Shown here: positions 7,968 through 16,483 of the stretch, one piece after another | Layout of the letters: each line of letters begins with the position of its first letter | How positions within the stretch are numbered: position 1 is the first letter of the stretch | NCBI RefSeq assembly: GCF_008727795.1 | Contig: NZ_CP044222.1 | Location: forward strand, 1,674,001-1,738,000 | DNA length: 64,000 nt | Direction: 5' to 3' | Source: Nitrincola iocasae | Lineage (GTDB): Bacteria > Pseudomonadota > Gammaproteobacteria > Pseudomonadales > Balneatricaceae | The notes under the pieces: generated by a model | What the model was told of the DNA's origin: nothing | The model's database searches: none | What the model saw: only the letters and a program-made list of their open reading frames with translations | Translations under genes and position numbers: made by a program

Positions 7968-10454
7968 CTATAAATGTCTGAAATGTAAGTTCTTTTGCTG
8001 GGCATCGCTGTGCATTATCAATTCCCTGAGCTCCGCGTCCAGACTCATAAGCTTTCGAAGCTCGGAACGACTCAGTGTATAGAGGCGAGAGGGAGTTTGT
8101 GCCACCACTGACAGGTCTGGATTACCATCGCCTAAGAGTGCAGATTCGCCGAAGGAGTCGCCAGCGATCAGCGTACTGAGGCGATGCTCCTCGCCGCTAC
8201 TGCGGTGCTCAAGACGCACGTTGCCGCGACTGACAATAAATAGCCTGTTGTTGTGAGTACCCTGGCGAATCAGGTATTCGTGTTTTTCAAGTGTGATCAC
8301 CTCACACTTTTGTGCAATCAGTTGGATCAACCTTGGAGGCAGGTTTGCAAAAAGAGGCACACGGGCTAAAAGCAGCTCAGGATCATCTTTGAGTTTCTGG
8401 ATCGGCTGTCCACGCAGAGAGTTGAGACGACGGTCCACATCGGCCTCGATATCCTCTGCCTGGCCTTTGGGAATAGTCCCCAGTCGAGCCTGTTCGCGTG
8501 TCGTTTCTAGCTCCGCCAGCAGCACTATGCGTTTTCCTAACCGCTCCTGGGTTAGTAAAGCAATCTCTGGAAAGTCATTGTTAAGGCGATACAGCTTGTT
8601 TACGGCCAGCGTGTTCCAGTCACGATACTGCTGCAGTACTTGGTGAACGATCTCAGGCGGGGTGGATTCAAGACCCATGATACGCTCTAAGGAATGGATG
8701 ATATGGTTGCTGCCTTGGAAATGCCCCCAGGCTGTTTCGTAGTAATGGCCAATATGAGAGACGCGCAGTCGCTCCACAATACCACGGAGCAGAGTCTTAT
8801 TATCCAGCAGTCGGAATAACCAGTGCTCTATGTATTCATAGCGATGATGGTTGTTCACCCTATGAAAGCCGTTTTCGTAGCGGAGAGTGTCTGTTTGTAG
8901 CTCAAGGATTGCCAGCAAACGTCGAGCGGTCGATTCACTGAGGTGGCCCCGGTCGTACATGTCAATGTAATACGCTTTCTCCTCGGCAAGGGCTCGCAGG
9001 AAAAAAAGATTGAGTTCCTCATCCTGTGTGAGCTGCTGCAAACGCAATTGGTCAATTTGCTCTTTAGCGAGAGTGATAGCCTGGTGGCTGTTCAGGCTGA
9101 GACGATGGGCCACCCGACTTGAAAAGAGGCCGCCTTTCTGCAGTTCAGGCATGCGCTGCAGGGCGCGTTGGTGCGTTAGCATGTTGCGCTCAATCAATGC
9201 GAGTTGATCAACCATTGGCGGTAGATCCAACTTCATCATGCGCATGGCCGGTTTAATCGTTAGACCCTGTACCAGCAGGGTAAACAGGACGGCCCCGGTT
9301 ACCAGCGCAATGAACAAATCCTTGAATGGATATTCGGGCAAGCTGAGCACGATGGCTAATGCAATTGCCCCACGCAGTCCACCCCAGAACATAATGAAAC
9401 GGTATCCGGCTCCAATCGGTTCCACTTTGAATAGACGGCTTACCAGGGGTAAGAGTGCGAAGACTACCAGCGCACGAGAGACCAACATGGCCAGAATAAC
9501 CCAAAGCACTAAGTCCCAGACTGAGGCCAGTTCCAATAAATTGACTTGCAAACCTAGCAGCAAAAACAGCAATGAATTGGCACCGAATGCCAGTGTTCCC
9601 CAAAATTGCTCAAGGTAAGCGCGCACCGAGCTGGCAATTCGCAGGCGCCCCCATGTCCCTATAGTAAGGCCCGCTCCAAGTGTAGCCATGATGCCACTCA
9701 CATGCAGCAGTTCTTCGGCGATCAAAAAAGAGAGGTATGCCAGTACACTGGTTAGACCAATATCGAGGATTGGATCGGAGTCGAACCAGCCAATAAGCTG
9801 GCTGGTCAGGTATCCAGCTATGATGCCGAATAAAAGACCGCCTGCACACAGGATGAAAAAATACATGATGCCATTACTGACTGCCTGGCCGGAAAGTACA
9901 CCAGCAGCCAACACACCGATTAGAATTTTTGACAGTACAAGTGCGGTCGCATCATTGAACAGGCTTTCACCTTCGATCAATATTGAGAGCCGTCCTGGTG
10001 CGCCGATTCGCCGGAATAGTGCTATAACAGCGACGGGATCAGTGGCGCTCAGTATGGCACCGAGCAGTAAGGCCGCAATCAGATCAATATCAAGGGCCAG
10101 CCAAACGATAACACCGATTAGTCCCGTCGATAAAAGCAAGCCGGGTATTGCCAGAGTCATTATTAGCACTGAGTTATGCCGCAACTGGTTAACATTCAGG
10201 CCGTAGCTGGATTCGAAAATCAGCGCAGGCAGAAATACAAACAGAATCAGGTCTGGTGAGATACTAAAGGCAGCTTCCGCCTTCGCTAACAAAGGAACGC
10301 TGTTACTCAATGAACTGATCACGATACCGATCAAGACCAAAAGTACCGTAAATGGCAGGCGAGTTCGGCGTGAAATTTGGTAGACGCTCAGTGCAATTAA
10401 GAGCAGGGTGAATATGATGCCGACCAGTTCAACAACGGGAGATAGCGAGTCCAA
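7968..10454 (-). CDS. CPA1-family Na+/H+ antiporter with C-terminal cyclic-nucleotide-binding domain
   Basis: 828 residues. The N-terminal ~410 residues hold about 12 membrane helices with the CPA1 ion-site signature GESLFNDATALV and an inner helix FWGGLRGAIALAI. A long soluble helical region follows (about 420-690). A cNMP-binding/Crp-like beta-roll lies near 700-820 (RVPLFANLPP start, GDSFGESALLGDG phosphate cassette). The architecture implies Na+/H+ exchange gated by a cyclic nucleotide or by dimerisation through the sensor. The start is TTG, preceded by GAGGG eight bases upstream; no better in-frame ATG exists. It lies 33 bases after dctM on the same strand and could be the last gene of that operon. 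Confidence 0.88.
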   Translation of the reverse strand: MDSLSPVVELVGIIFTLLLIALSVYQISRRTRLPFTVLLVLIGIVISSLSNSVPLLAKAEAAFSISPDLILFVFLPALIFESSYGLNVNQLRHNSVLIMTLAIPGLLLSTGLIGVIVWLALDIDLIAALLLGAILSATDPVAVIALFRRIGAPGRLSILIEGESLFNDATALVLSKILIGVLAAGVLSGQAVSNGIMYFFILCAGGLLFGIIAGYLTSQLIGWFDSDPILDIGLTSVLAYLSFLIAEELLHVSGIMATLGAGLTIGTWGRLRIASSVRAYLEQFWGTLAFGANSLLFLLLGLQVNLLELASVWDLVLWVILAMLVSRALVVFALLPLVSRLFKVEPIGAGYRFIMFWGGLRGAIALAIVLSLPEYPFKDLFIALVTGAVLFTLLVQGLTIKPAMRMMKLDLPPMVDQLALIERNMLTHQRALQRMPELQKGGLFSSRVAHRLSLNSHQAITLAKEQIDQLRLQQLTQDEELNLFFLRALAEEKAYYIDMYDRGHLSESTARRLLAILELQTDTLRYENGFHRVNNHHRYEYIEHWLFRLLDNKTLLRGIVERLRVSHIGHYYETAWGHFQGSNHIIHSLERIMGLESTPPEIVHQVLQQYRDWNTLAVNKLYRLNNDFPEIALLTQERLGKRIVLLAELETTREQARLGTIPKGQAEDIEADVDRRLNSLRGQPIQKLKDDPELLLARVPLFANLPPRLIQLIAQKCEVITLEKHEYLIRQGTHNNRLFIVSRGNVRLEHRSSGEEHRLSTLIAGDSFGESALLGDGNPDLSVVAQTPSRLYTLSRSELRKLMSLDAELRELIMHSDAQQKNLHFRHL

Positions 10455-10487
10455 TACATGTACCCTCGAATATAGCTTTAGGCAAAG

Positions 10488-11747
10488 TCAAAACAGGCTG
10501 CCGATTATCATAGGTACATACACAACTAACATAAGTACAGCCGTTAATACGAGTAGATAGGGCACTATAGCCTTAGTTATCTGTTCAAGTGGTAGTTGCG
10601 TCACTGATGATGCTACATACAAGTTGATGGCTACCGGGGGGGTGATCATCCCTATTGCCAGTCCGACGACGATAATTAAACCGAAATGGATCGGATCAAT
10701 ACCAATTTGCGTGACCAGCGGTAGCAAAACGGGTGTTAGAATGATTAATGCACTGGCTGTTTCAATAAATACACCGGTTAAAAGAATGACTAAAACTACC
10801 AAAAACATAATCATGTAAGTGTTAGTTGAATAGGATAAAACAGTATTTGCCAGAGCGCTGGGCACTTGCCAACTTGAAAGTGTCCAGCTCAGAACGGCTG
10901 ACATCGCAATTACAAGCATTATAACCGATGTCGTCATCGCGGATCGCATTAGAATATGGTACATCTGCCGTAAATTCAGGTCTCGATAGATAAAAAATGA
11001 AACGATTAAGGCATAATTCACAGCAACAACAGCCGCTTCACTAGGTGTGAAAATACCTGAAAAAATTCCTCCTAATATTATAACTGGAGTCATTAATCCC
11101 CAGCTGGCGCTTTTCAGCGTCCGCATAATAGTTGTTAAGGACAAGGGTGTGCCTTTAGGGTAGTTACGCTGATAAGCCTGAATGAGGGCGATCGCCATCA
11201 AACCTAAACCCATGACTAATCCGGGTATAAAGCCACTCATAAAGAGTTTAGCGACTGATTCCTGCGCGATCACAGCATAGATGATCATTGGAACAGAGGG
11301 GGGGATCACGACACCTATTGTACCGCTGGCAGCAATCAGGCTTGCTGCTGCAGCGGGGTCATAGCCTTTACGTTTAAGTTCTGGGACTAGCGTAGAGCTG
11401 ACAGCAGCGGTTGTTGCAGCGCCAGAACCTGAAATGGCAGCAAAAAACATGCCGGCCAGCACCGATACTATGGCTAAGCCGCCTTTCAAAAAGCCTAATA
11501 GCGAGTCGGCAAAATTGACAAGCTTCTCACTGATCTTTCCCTGGGCCATCAGGTCGCCTGTCAAAATGAACATAGGAATAGCGACTAATGCAAATGAGTT
11601 GATACCCTGAAACATTTGCTGTGTCACCACCATTAACGGGACACCTTGTAAATGTAACGCAACCAGAGTGCTCGCTCCGATAGCAAGTGCAATCGGTATC
11701 CCTATGATCATGAATACGAAAAACAACACAAAGAGTATCGCTGTCAT
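10488..11747 (-). CDS. dctM: TRAP transporter large permease, DctM family
   Basis: 419-residue protein with about 12 transmembrane segments, matching TRAP DctM/SiaM in length. Conserved stretches include GIPIALAIGASTL near the N-terminus, the AISGSGAATTAAVSSTLVP region (about 105-125) and FIETASALIILTPVLLP. It is the Na+-coupled permease that accepts organic acids from the periplasmic DctP. It overlaps dctQ by four bases (ATGA). Confidence 0.93.
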   Translation of the reverse strand: MTAILFVLFFVFMIIGIPIALAIGASTLVALHLQGVPLMVVTQQMFQGINSFALVAIPMFILTGDLMAQGKISEKLVNFADSLLGFLKGGLAIVSVLAGMFFAAISGSGAATTAAVSSTLVPELKRKGYDPAAAASLIAASGTIGVVIPPSVPMIIYAVIAQESVAKLFMSGFIPGLVMGLGLMAIALIQAYQRNYPKGTPLSLTTIMRTLKSASWGLMTPVIILGGIFSGIFTPSEAAVVAVNYALIVSFFIYRDLNLRQMYHILMRSAMTTSVIMLVIAMSAVLSWTLSSWQVPSALANTVLSYSTNTYMIMFLVVLVILLTGVFIETASALIILTPVLLPLVTQIGIDPIHFGLIIVVGLAIGMITPPVAINLYVASSVTQLPLEQITKAIVPYLLVLTAVLMLVVYVPMIIGSLF

Positions 11748-12247
11748 AGTGAAGACTCATTTGGTTTGGCTGATTTAGGGTTGGTTATCAATTCTAGAAG
11801 ATCAATGACAGCGTAAAGCAGCATTAATGAAGCGCTAATGGGCATAACCGCATAGATATACAGCATTGACCAGCGCAGTGAGGGTGATTTTTGAAAACTC
11901 TGAACCTGCATATACTGGTAGCCAATCAATATCAGCGAAACCATAAACGCCAGGATAATGATACATGCAACGATTTTAGTGAACCTGGCTAACGTCTGTG
12001 GTAATGCGTCGACAACAAGGTTGACCGCAATGTGCCGCCCCCGTTGAAAGGCTAATGTGGCGCCTAAAAACGTAATCCAGATCAGTAAGAACCGTGCAAT
12101 TTCTTCTGTCCAGGGTACCGCATTGAAAAAAACGCGTGAAATGATCTGCAGAGTAATGACGCCAATCAAGGCAAGCATGCCCAACACAACTATGGGTTGA
12201 AGAAGGGCGTCAATACGCTGCTCGATCTTTTGAAGTAATGCGATCAC
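11744..12247 (-). CDS. dctQ: TRAP transporter small permease, DctQ family
   Basis: 167 residues with four predicted membrane helices, standard for DctQ. The family pattern W-x-E-E-x-x-R (WTEEIARFLLIWITFLGA) is visible near residues 46-63 and is followed by the FQRGRHI-type loop. It partners with DctM in the membrane complex. The gene lies between dctP and dctM: its start follows the dctP stop with no gap and its end overlaps dctM. Substrate cannot be told from this subunit. Confidence 0.92.
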   Translation of the reverse strand: MIALLQKIEQRIDALLQPIVVLGMLALIGVITLQIISRVFFNAVPWTEEIARFLLIWITFLGATLAFQRGRHIAVNLVVDALPQTLARFTKIVACIIILAFMVSLILIGYQYMQVQSFQKSPSLRWSMLYIYAVMPISASLMLLYAVIDLLELITNPKSAKPNESSL

Positions 12248-13246
12248 TTACTTTAGAGCCTGCTGAATGCGTTCCAGGTATTCACCAAACTGGTCACCAT
12301 ATTTTTCATACACGGGTACAATAGCTTGTTGAAAAGCAGCGATATCAGGTTCTTCAACAATCGCAACACCTGCTGCTCTTAGGTCTTCGAGTTGTTTAGC
12401 TTCCATATCGGCGTTAACTTGACGCTCGTGAGCGGCAGCTTCTCTAGCGGCTTGTACAAGAACTGTTTGAGCCTCTTCAGGTAAACGGTTCCAGCTACCC
12501 ATACCCATCACAAAAATAGCAGGTGCATAGGTATGGCGTGATAAGGTCATGTGTGACTGGGTTTCATTGAGCTTAAATGAATGGATGACATTAACAGGGT
12601 TCTCTTGGCCGTCAATTGTGCCCTGTTGCATGGCTGTTAGCGCTTCGGTCCATGCCATGGGCACAGCATTGGCACCTAGCTCACGAAACGTATCGGTGTA
12701 CACAGGGTTCTCCATGACGCGGATCCGTAATCCTTCAATGTCATAAGGTGATTGAACCGGTCGCACACTATTGGTCAGGTTTCGGAAGCCTCGTTCAGCA
12801 TACGCCAGACCTTTTAAGTTAACCTCTGATAGTTTGTCTAACAGATCCTGACCAATGGGCCCATCCAAAACATCATAAGCTTGTTGTGGGCTGGAGAAGA
12901 GAAAAGGTAATTCAAAAACAGCCATTTCTTCAACAAAGTTAGCCACCGGACCGTTCGTGATCACACCCATATCGACTGTGCCAATTTGCATACCTTCAAG
13001 AAGGGTACGTTCGTCACCTAAAGATGCATTAGGAAAAATTTCAATGGTGACTTTACCGTCAGTTCTTTCGCTGACCAGCTCCTGAAATTTAACCGCAGCA
13101 ATATGAAAGCCATCTTGCTCATTGACAACATGGGCAAGGCGTAATGATACGGGGTTCATGGACTCAAGAGTTGCAGCTATCGCGCTTGAAACTGTCGTTG
13201 TTGCAGCTAAAGCAACACTAAGGAACACTCGATTTATTGTTTTCAT
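12248..13246 (-). CDS. dctP: TRAP transporter periplasmic solute receptor, DctP family
   Basis: 332 residues. A signal peptide of about 24 residues (basic MKTINR, hydrophobic core, Ala-Ile-Ala-Ala end) precedes a DctP fold. The carboxylate-binding Arg region is RIRVMENPVY, and the downstream AMQQGTIDGQENP motif is typical of C4-dicarboxylate/sialic-acid-type receptors. It is the periplasmic receptor of the transporter and the first gene of the operon. An AAGGAT site precedes the ATG. The upstream 293 bases (13247-13539) hold no gene and presumably the operon promoter. A specific substrate is not assignable. Confidence 0.93.
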   Translation of the reverse strand: MKTINRVFLSVALAATTTVSSAIAATLESMNPVSLRLAHVVNEQDGFHIAAVKFQELVSERTDGKVTIEIFPNASLGDERTLLEGMQIGTVDMGVITNGPVANFVEEMAVFELPFLFSSPQQAYDVLDGPIGQDLLDKLSEVNLKGLAYAERGFRNLTNSVRPVQSPYDIEGLRIRVMENPVYTDTFRELGANAVPMAWTEALTAMQQGTIDGQENPVNVIHSFKLNETQSHMTLSRHTYAPAIFVMGMGSWNRLPEEAQTVLVQAAREAAAHERQVNADMEAKQLEDLRAAGVAIVEEPDIAAFQQAIVPVYEKYGDQFGEYLERIQQALK

Positions 13247-13539
13247 AGATTTATCCTTATGTTTAACAGTGGCTTAATGCTAGTTAGTATGTGTAATGTC
13301 AGCGTCGAAGAGTAGAACGCTCAGTACAGAAAAGCAATGCTTTAAATGCTATATACTCTCTTGTGCACTTATTAAACCAGGTGTATGAATAGAGACACCA
13401 TTTTATATAGCCTCGACTCATGAGGAAGGATATACGGTGAAAAGGTTAGTCTGGATATGCAGGTTGTATATTCAAAGATATATCGAAAGCATATCCGTTT
13501 TTAAAAGCAATAAAACCCCGGTCATTCACTTGCCTAAGA

Positions 13540-14955
13540 TTAATTGAAGGCCTCAGTCTGATAACTATTGCAGTTGCTAAGATCCAGACGTTTGACCAAA
13601 GATTTTTTTGCAATGTCTCTTAGTGCTGTTCGTAATCCTTCCTCCAATACCGGATGATAAAATGGCATGGCAAGTAGGTCATGCGCAGTCAGGTTGCGGC
13701 TAATGGCCAGTGCCAGCAAATGTGCCATATGCTCAGCTGCTGGGCTACACATCTCAGCGCCCAGTAGACGAGCATCATCGGCAGTGGCGTAAATACGCAA
13801 CACCCCCTTATTCCGCTGAGCTGTCAATGCGCGCCCTTGTGACGCGAAGTCGACGCGGCCGATAAGACAATCATCGGTATTGAGCTCGGCATAGCGCTGA
13901 CCGATTGCAGCAATACCTGGATCTGAAAATACAATGGATAAGGGAGTCCGTCGTTGAAAGCAGGTGGGCTCTTTGGCCATGGCATTCATGCCAGCTATAA
14001 AGCCCTCATCAGCCGCTTCGTGAAGAAGGCTGACGTCGGCGTTCATATCACCGGCTATGAAAACAGGCAGGTTTGCAATCTGCATGGTGGTACGATTGAA
14101 GGGGGGCATGCCACGCGAATTCAGTGAAACGCCTAGCGTGTCAAGTCCCAGGTTTTCAAGGTTCGGTTTGCGCCCAATTGCGGCGAGCACCTGATCAACT
14201 TCTATATCAACTGATCCGGCTTGAATGCGAACACCCTTAGTTGTGTTGGATAATTCGACTTCATGCCCGGTGTGAATCTCAAATTCTTCATCCAGTGATT
14301 TGCGCAGCGTTGTTGCAACAACCGGGTCTGAGACACCTGCAATTTGGTCGTTTATGCCAAAGGCATGAACTTCAACGCCTAAGCGAGCGAGCGCTTGAGC
14401 CATCTCGACGCCAATAGCACCCAGGCCGATCACCGCCATGCGTTTGGGTAGTGTTTCCAGCTCAAAAAACGTATCAGTGGTGAGCAGGCGATTCCCCAGC
14501 GCTTGCCAGGGTCCGGGTACTACTGGGCTAGATCCGGTGGCCAGAATGATACGCTGGGCGTGGAAAATTTCGTCACCTACTTGCACCTGGTTGGGTCCCA
14601 GTAAGTGAGCATGTCCTGCAAGGCTGCGTTCACCTAGTTCCTTGGTTGATTTAAGTACTCCGCCAACAAAACGGTCACGCAGTTCACGCACGCGGCGCAT
14701 GACCGCCGGAATATCGATTTCCAGATGCTCACTACCCCGAATGCCAAACGCCTCGGCTTTTTTGCGAGCATGAAAAGCGTTGGCTGCCTCGATCAGTGCT
14801 TTTGACGGCATACAGCCAACCCGCGCGCAGGTAGTACCGTAAGGCCCGTCATTGATCAATATAAAACGATCAGTTTGTTTGCTTACCTGTCGAACGGCGG
14901 CTAACCCAGCCGATCCGGCTCCGATGATAATGACATCCTGTTTCCTTGCGGTCAT
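13540..14955 (-). CDS. Dihydrolipoamide-dehydrogenase-like flavin disulfide oxidoreductase
   Basis: 471 residues in the class I pyridine-nucleotide-disulfide oxidoreductase layout. FAD site GAGSAG is near residue 12, the redox disulfide is in CARVGC (about 43-48) followed by MPSKA, the NAD(P) site is GLGAIG near 177, a second FAD motif is FIAGD near 315, and the C-terminal active-site base is in YHPVLEE near 440. The redox loop has Ala-Arg-Val between the cysteines where classic Lpd has Val/Leu-Asn-Val/Arg, and the pre-His residues are MPFY instead of AHxH. This suggests a divergent Lpd used as a general reductase. It stands alone on the - strand. It could serve as E3 for the distant bkd genes, which lack one. 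Confidence 0.8.
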   Translation of the reverse strand: MTARKQDVIIIGAGSAGLAAVRQVSKQTDRFILINDGPYGTTCARVGCMPSKALIEAANAFHARKKAEAFGIRGSEHLEIDIPAVMRRVRELRDRFVGGVLKSTKELGERSLAGHAHLLGPNQVQVGDEIFHAQRIILATGSSPVVPGPWQALGNRLLTTDTFFELETLPKRMAVIGLGAIGVEMAQALARLGVEVHAFGINDQIAGVSDPVVATTLRKSLDEEFEIHTGHEVELSNTTKGVRIQAGSVDIEVDQVLAAIGRKPNLENLGLDTLGVSLNSRGMPPFNRTTMQIANLPVFIAGDMNADVSLLHEAADEGFIAGMNAMAKEPTCFQRRTPLSIVFSDPGIAAIGQRYAELNTDDCLIGRVDFASQGRALTAQRNKGVLRIYATADDARLLGAEMCSPAAEHMAHLLALAISRNLTAHDLLAMPFYHPVLEEGLRTALRDIAKKSLVKRLDLSNCNSYQTEAFN

Positions 14956-14988
14956 ACAAACTCATTCCTTTTTAAAGAGGATAAATGC

Positions 14989-15462
14989 TTATTTATCGTT
15001 GTCTTCATATTCATTTTTAGCTTTTTCCCAGGCATTACTCATTGAGCTGTAGGCATCTGAAAATCCTGCTTTCATTTGATCCCAGGCACTATCGGTACTG
15101 TTTTTTAAACCGCCATACCATTCTGACAGTTTGTTTCGTTGTTCCCGCAGTGCTCGCATGTTGTCACGCGTTGTTTGACGTGCTTCGTCACTCATTTCGT
15201 CCCAGTTGTTATCGATACGTCTTTGGAGCACATCTATTCGTTGGTCAAGCGATTCAAGCATTTGCTCAGTCGCGTTAACCGCTTCGTCACGCTGTTCTAC
15301 TGAATATTGTTGGAGTGTTTCGATTAACTCCCTGGTTTCTGTTTGTATATCCTGAGTAGTAACTTCATGGTTACTTTCATTAGCTCCAGTTTGTGCATAG
15401 ATGACTGGTGTGAAGCATATGGCTGTAACGATGAGTATTGCAAATAGTGAATGTTTTTTCAT
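14989..15462 (-). CDS. Exported coiled-coil protein, unknown function
   Basis: 157 residues. A signal peptide of about 23 residues (MKKH start, hydrophobic core, VIYAQT cleavage region) is followed by an almost wholly helical, charged body with heptad-like Leu/Met/Ile spacing. The C-terminus carries repeated Trp-containing units, DSAWDQMKAGFSDAYSSM and SNAWEKAKNEY. A related DSAW unit pair occurs in the next gene, so the two are probably distant paralogs, one exported and one cytoplasmic. AAGGAAT precedes the ATG. No enzyme motif is seen. A periplasmic envelope-stress or spacer role is possible but unproven. Confidence 0.75.
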   Translation of the reverse strand: MKKHSLFAILIVTAICFTPVIYAQTGANESNHEVTTQDIQTETRELIETLQQYSVEQRDEAVNATEQMLESLDQRIDVLQRRIDNNWDEMSDEARQTTRDNMRALREQRNKLSEWYGGLKNSTDSAWDQMKAGFSDAYSSMSNAWEKAKNEYEDNDK

Positions 15463-15516
15463 ATGGCATTATTCCTTTTTATTGAGTGAATGGAGGTGTT
15501 CTATCCGTTTTATAAA

Positions 15517-15804
15517 TTATTTAAAATGTGAACTGGCTGATTTAACAGCGTTGCTTAATGAGTCCCAAGCACTGTCAATTCCGATAGTGAGATCTTTCCA
15601 GGCACTATCACTGGCTTCGCGTAACTCATTAAGCTTACGATCCGCTTTTTGCTGCATTAAGCGTAGTTCATTAATCTGTTTTTGGTATTCAAGCTGAGCA
15701 TCGGCCTCGGCAGAGTTGGCCTTGGCTTTTAGTTTGTCGATTTCCGCGCTCCACTCATCTAGCTGAGACTGCAGCTTTTTTTCATAAGCTTCTTTTGTGC
15801 TCAT
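15517..15804 (-). CDS. Small cytoplasmic coiled-coil protein, unknown function
   Basis: 95 residues, no signal peptide, nearly all helix. The first ~65 residues are a Lys/Glu/Gln-rich coiled coil. The last 30 carry two Ser-Ala-Trp units, SDSAWKDLTIGID and SAWDSLSNAVKSA, like those at the end of the neighbouring exported protein. An AGGAGAT site lies just upstream of the ATG. It is encoded 54 bases upstream of the exported paralog on the same strand, probably as one operon. Function is not recognised. Confidence 0.72.
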   Translation of the reverse strand: MSTKEAYEKKLQSQLDEWSAEIDKLKAKANSAEADAQLEYQKQINELRLMQQKADRKLNELREASDSAWKDLTIGIDSAWDSLSNAVKSASSHFK

Positions 15805-15856
15805 TTTAGATCTCCTTTATTGAGTCTTCGATACCTTAGACTAGGTTCTCAATCTT

Positions 15857-16378
15857 GTGTTCCCTGTTATAAGAATCGCGGTGAATGTGTCGTCACGCCA
15901 GTTTTGGCGTACCGATTTTGCCGATACTGTATTCAAAGCTCTGGATAAAGCAGGAGTAGCCGCTCATTTCCTGGAATTAGAATTAACCGAACGGCTTGCA
16001 ATGCAAGATACTGACAAATTGATCGCAATTATGAATAAGCTGCACCACCGTGGAGTCAGATTGGCGATTGATGACTTTGGAACGGGTTATTCATCGCTAA
16101 TGTATCTGAAAAAGCTTCCTTTTCATGTGCTTAAAATAGATCGTTCATTTGTTATGGGCTTACCATTGAATAATGATGATGCGGCTATCTGTCGAACCAT
16201 CTTGGCTATGTCAGTAGCGCTTGGATTCGAGACAATAGCTGAAGGTGTTGAAGGTCAGGAGCAAGAAGACTATCTCCGGTCGAATGGATGTTTGGTCGCA
16301 CAAGGTTTTTTATTTTCAAAACCGGTGAGCGCTGAGAAAATGGTGAAGTTGTTTACAATTTGCCCAGCTAGCTACTGA
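15857..16378 (+). pseudogene. 5'-truncated EAL-domain (c-di-GMP phosphodiesterase) remnant
   Basis: The frame encodes the C-terminal two thirds of an EAL domain: AVNVSSRQF, ELELTERL, DDFGTGYSSL, LKIDRSFV and AEGVE are all in order. The first ~70-90 residues, including the Glu-Ala-Leu motif and its metal-binding Glu, are missing. The only start is GTG at 15857, directly after an in-frame TAG at 15842, and no ribosome site is evident. The missing N-terminus is not found in other frames upstream, where a divergent coiled-coil gene begins instead. It therefore looks like the end of a larger sensor phosphodiesterase left by a deletion. It should be inactive as a phosphodiesterase. Confidence 0.8.
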
Positions 16379-16483
16379 TTGAAAAATGCTGTCATATCTG
16401 GCCTAACATGAAATTTATTTGAGACAGAGGCATATTCACAGGCTATAGTATAAGTATTAAAAATACTGACTTTTCCGAGTTGT

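Noticed and set aside
13247..13539. The gap upstream of dctP checked for a small gene or RNA
   Set aside because: Only short interrupted frames and no stable hairpin with a T-run; best read as a promoter region.
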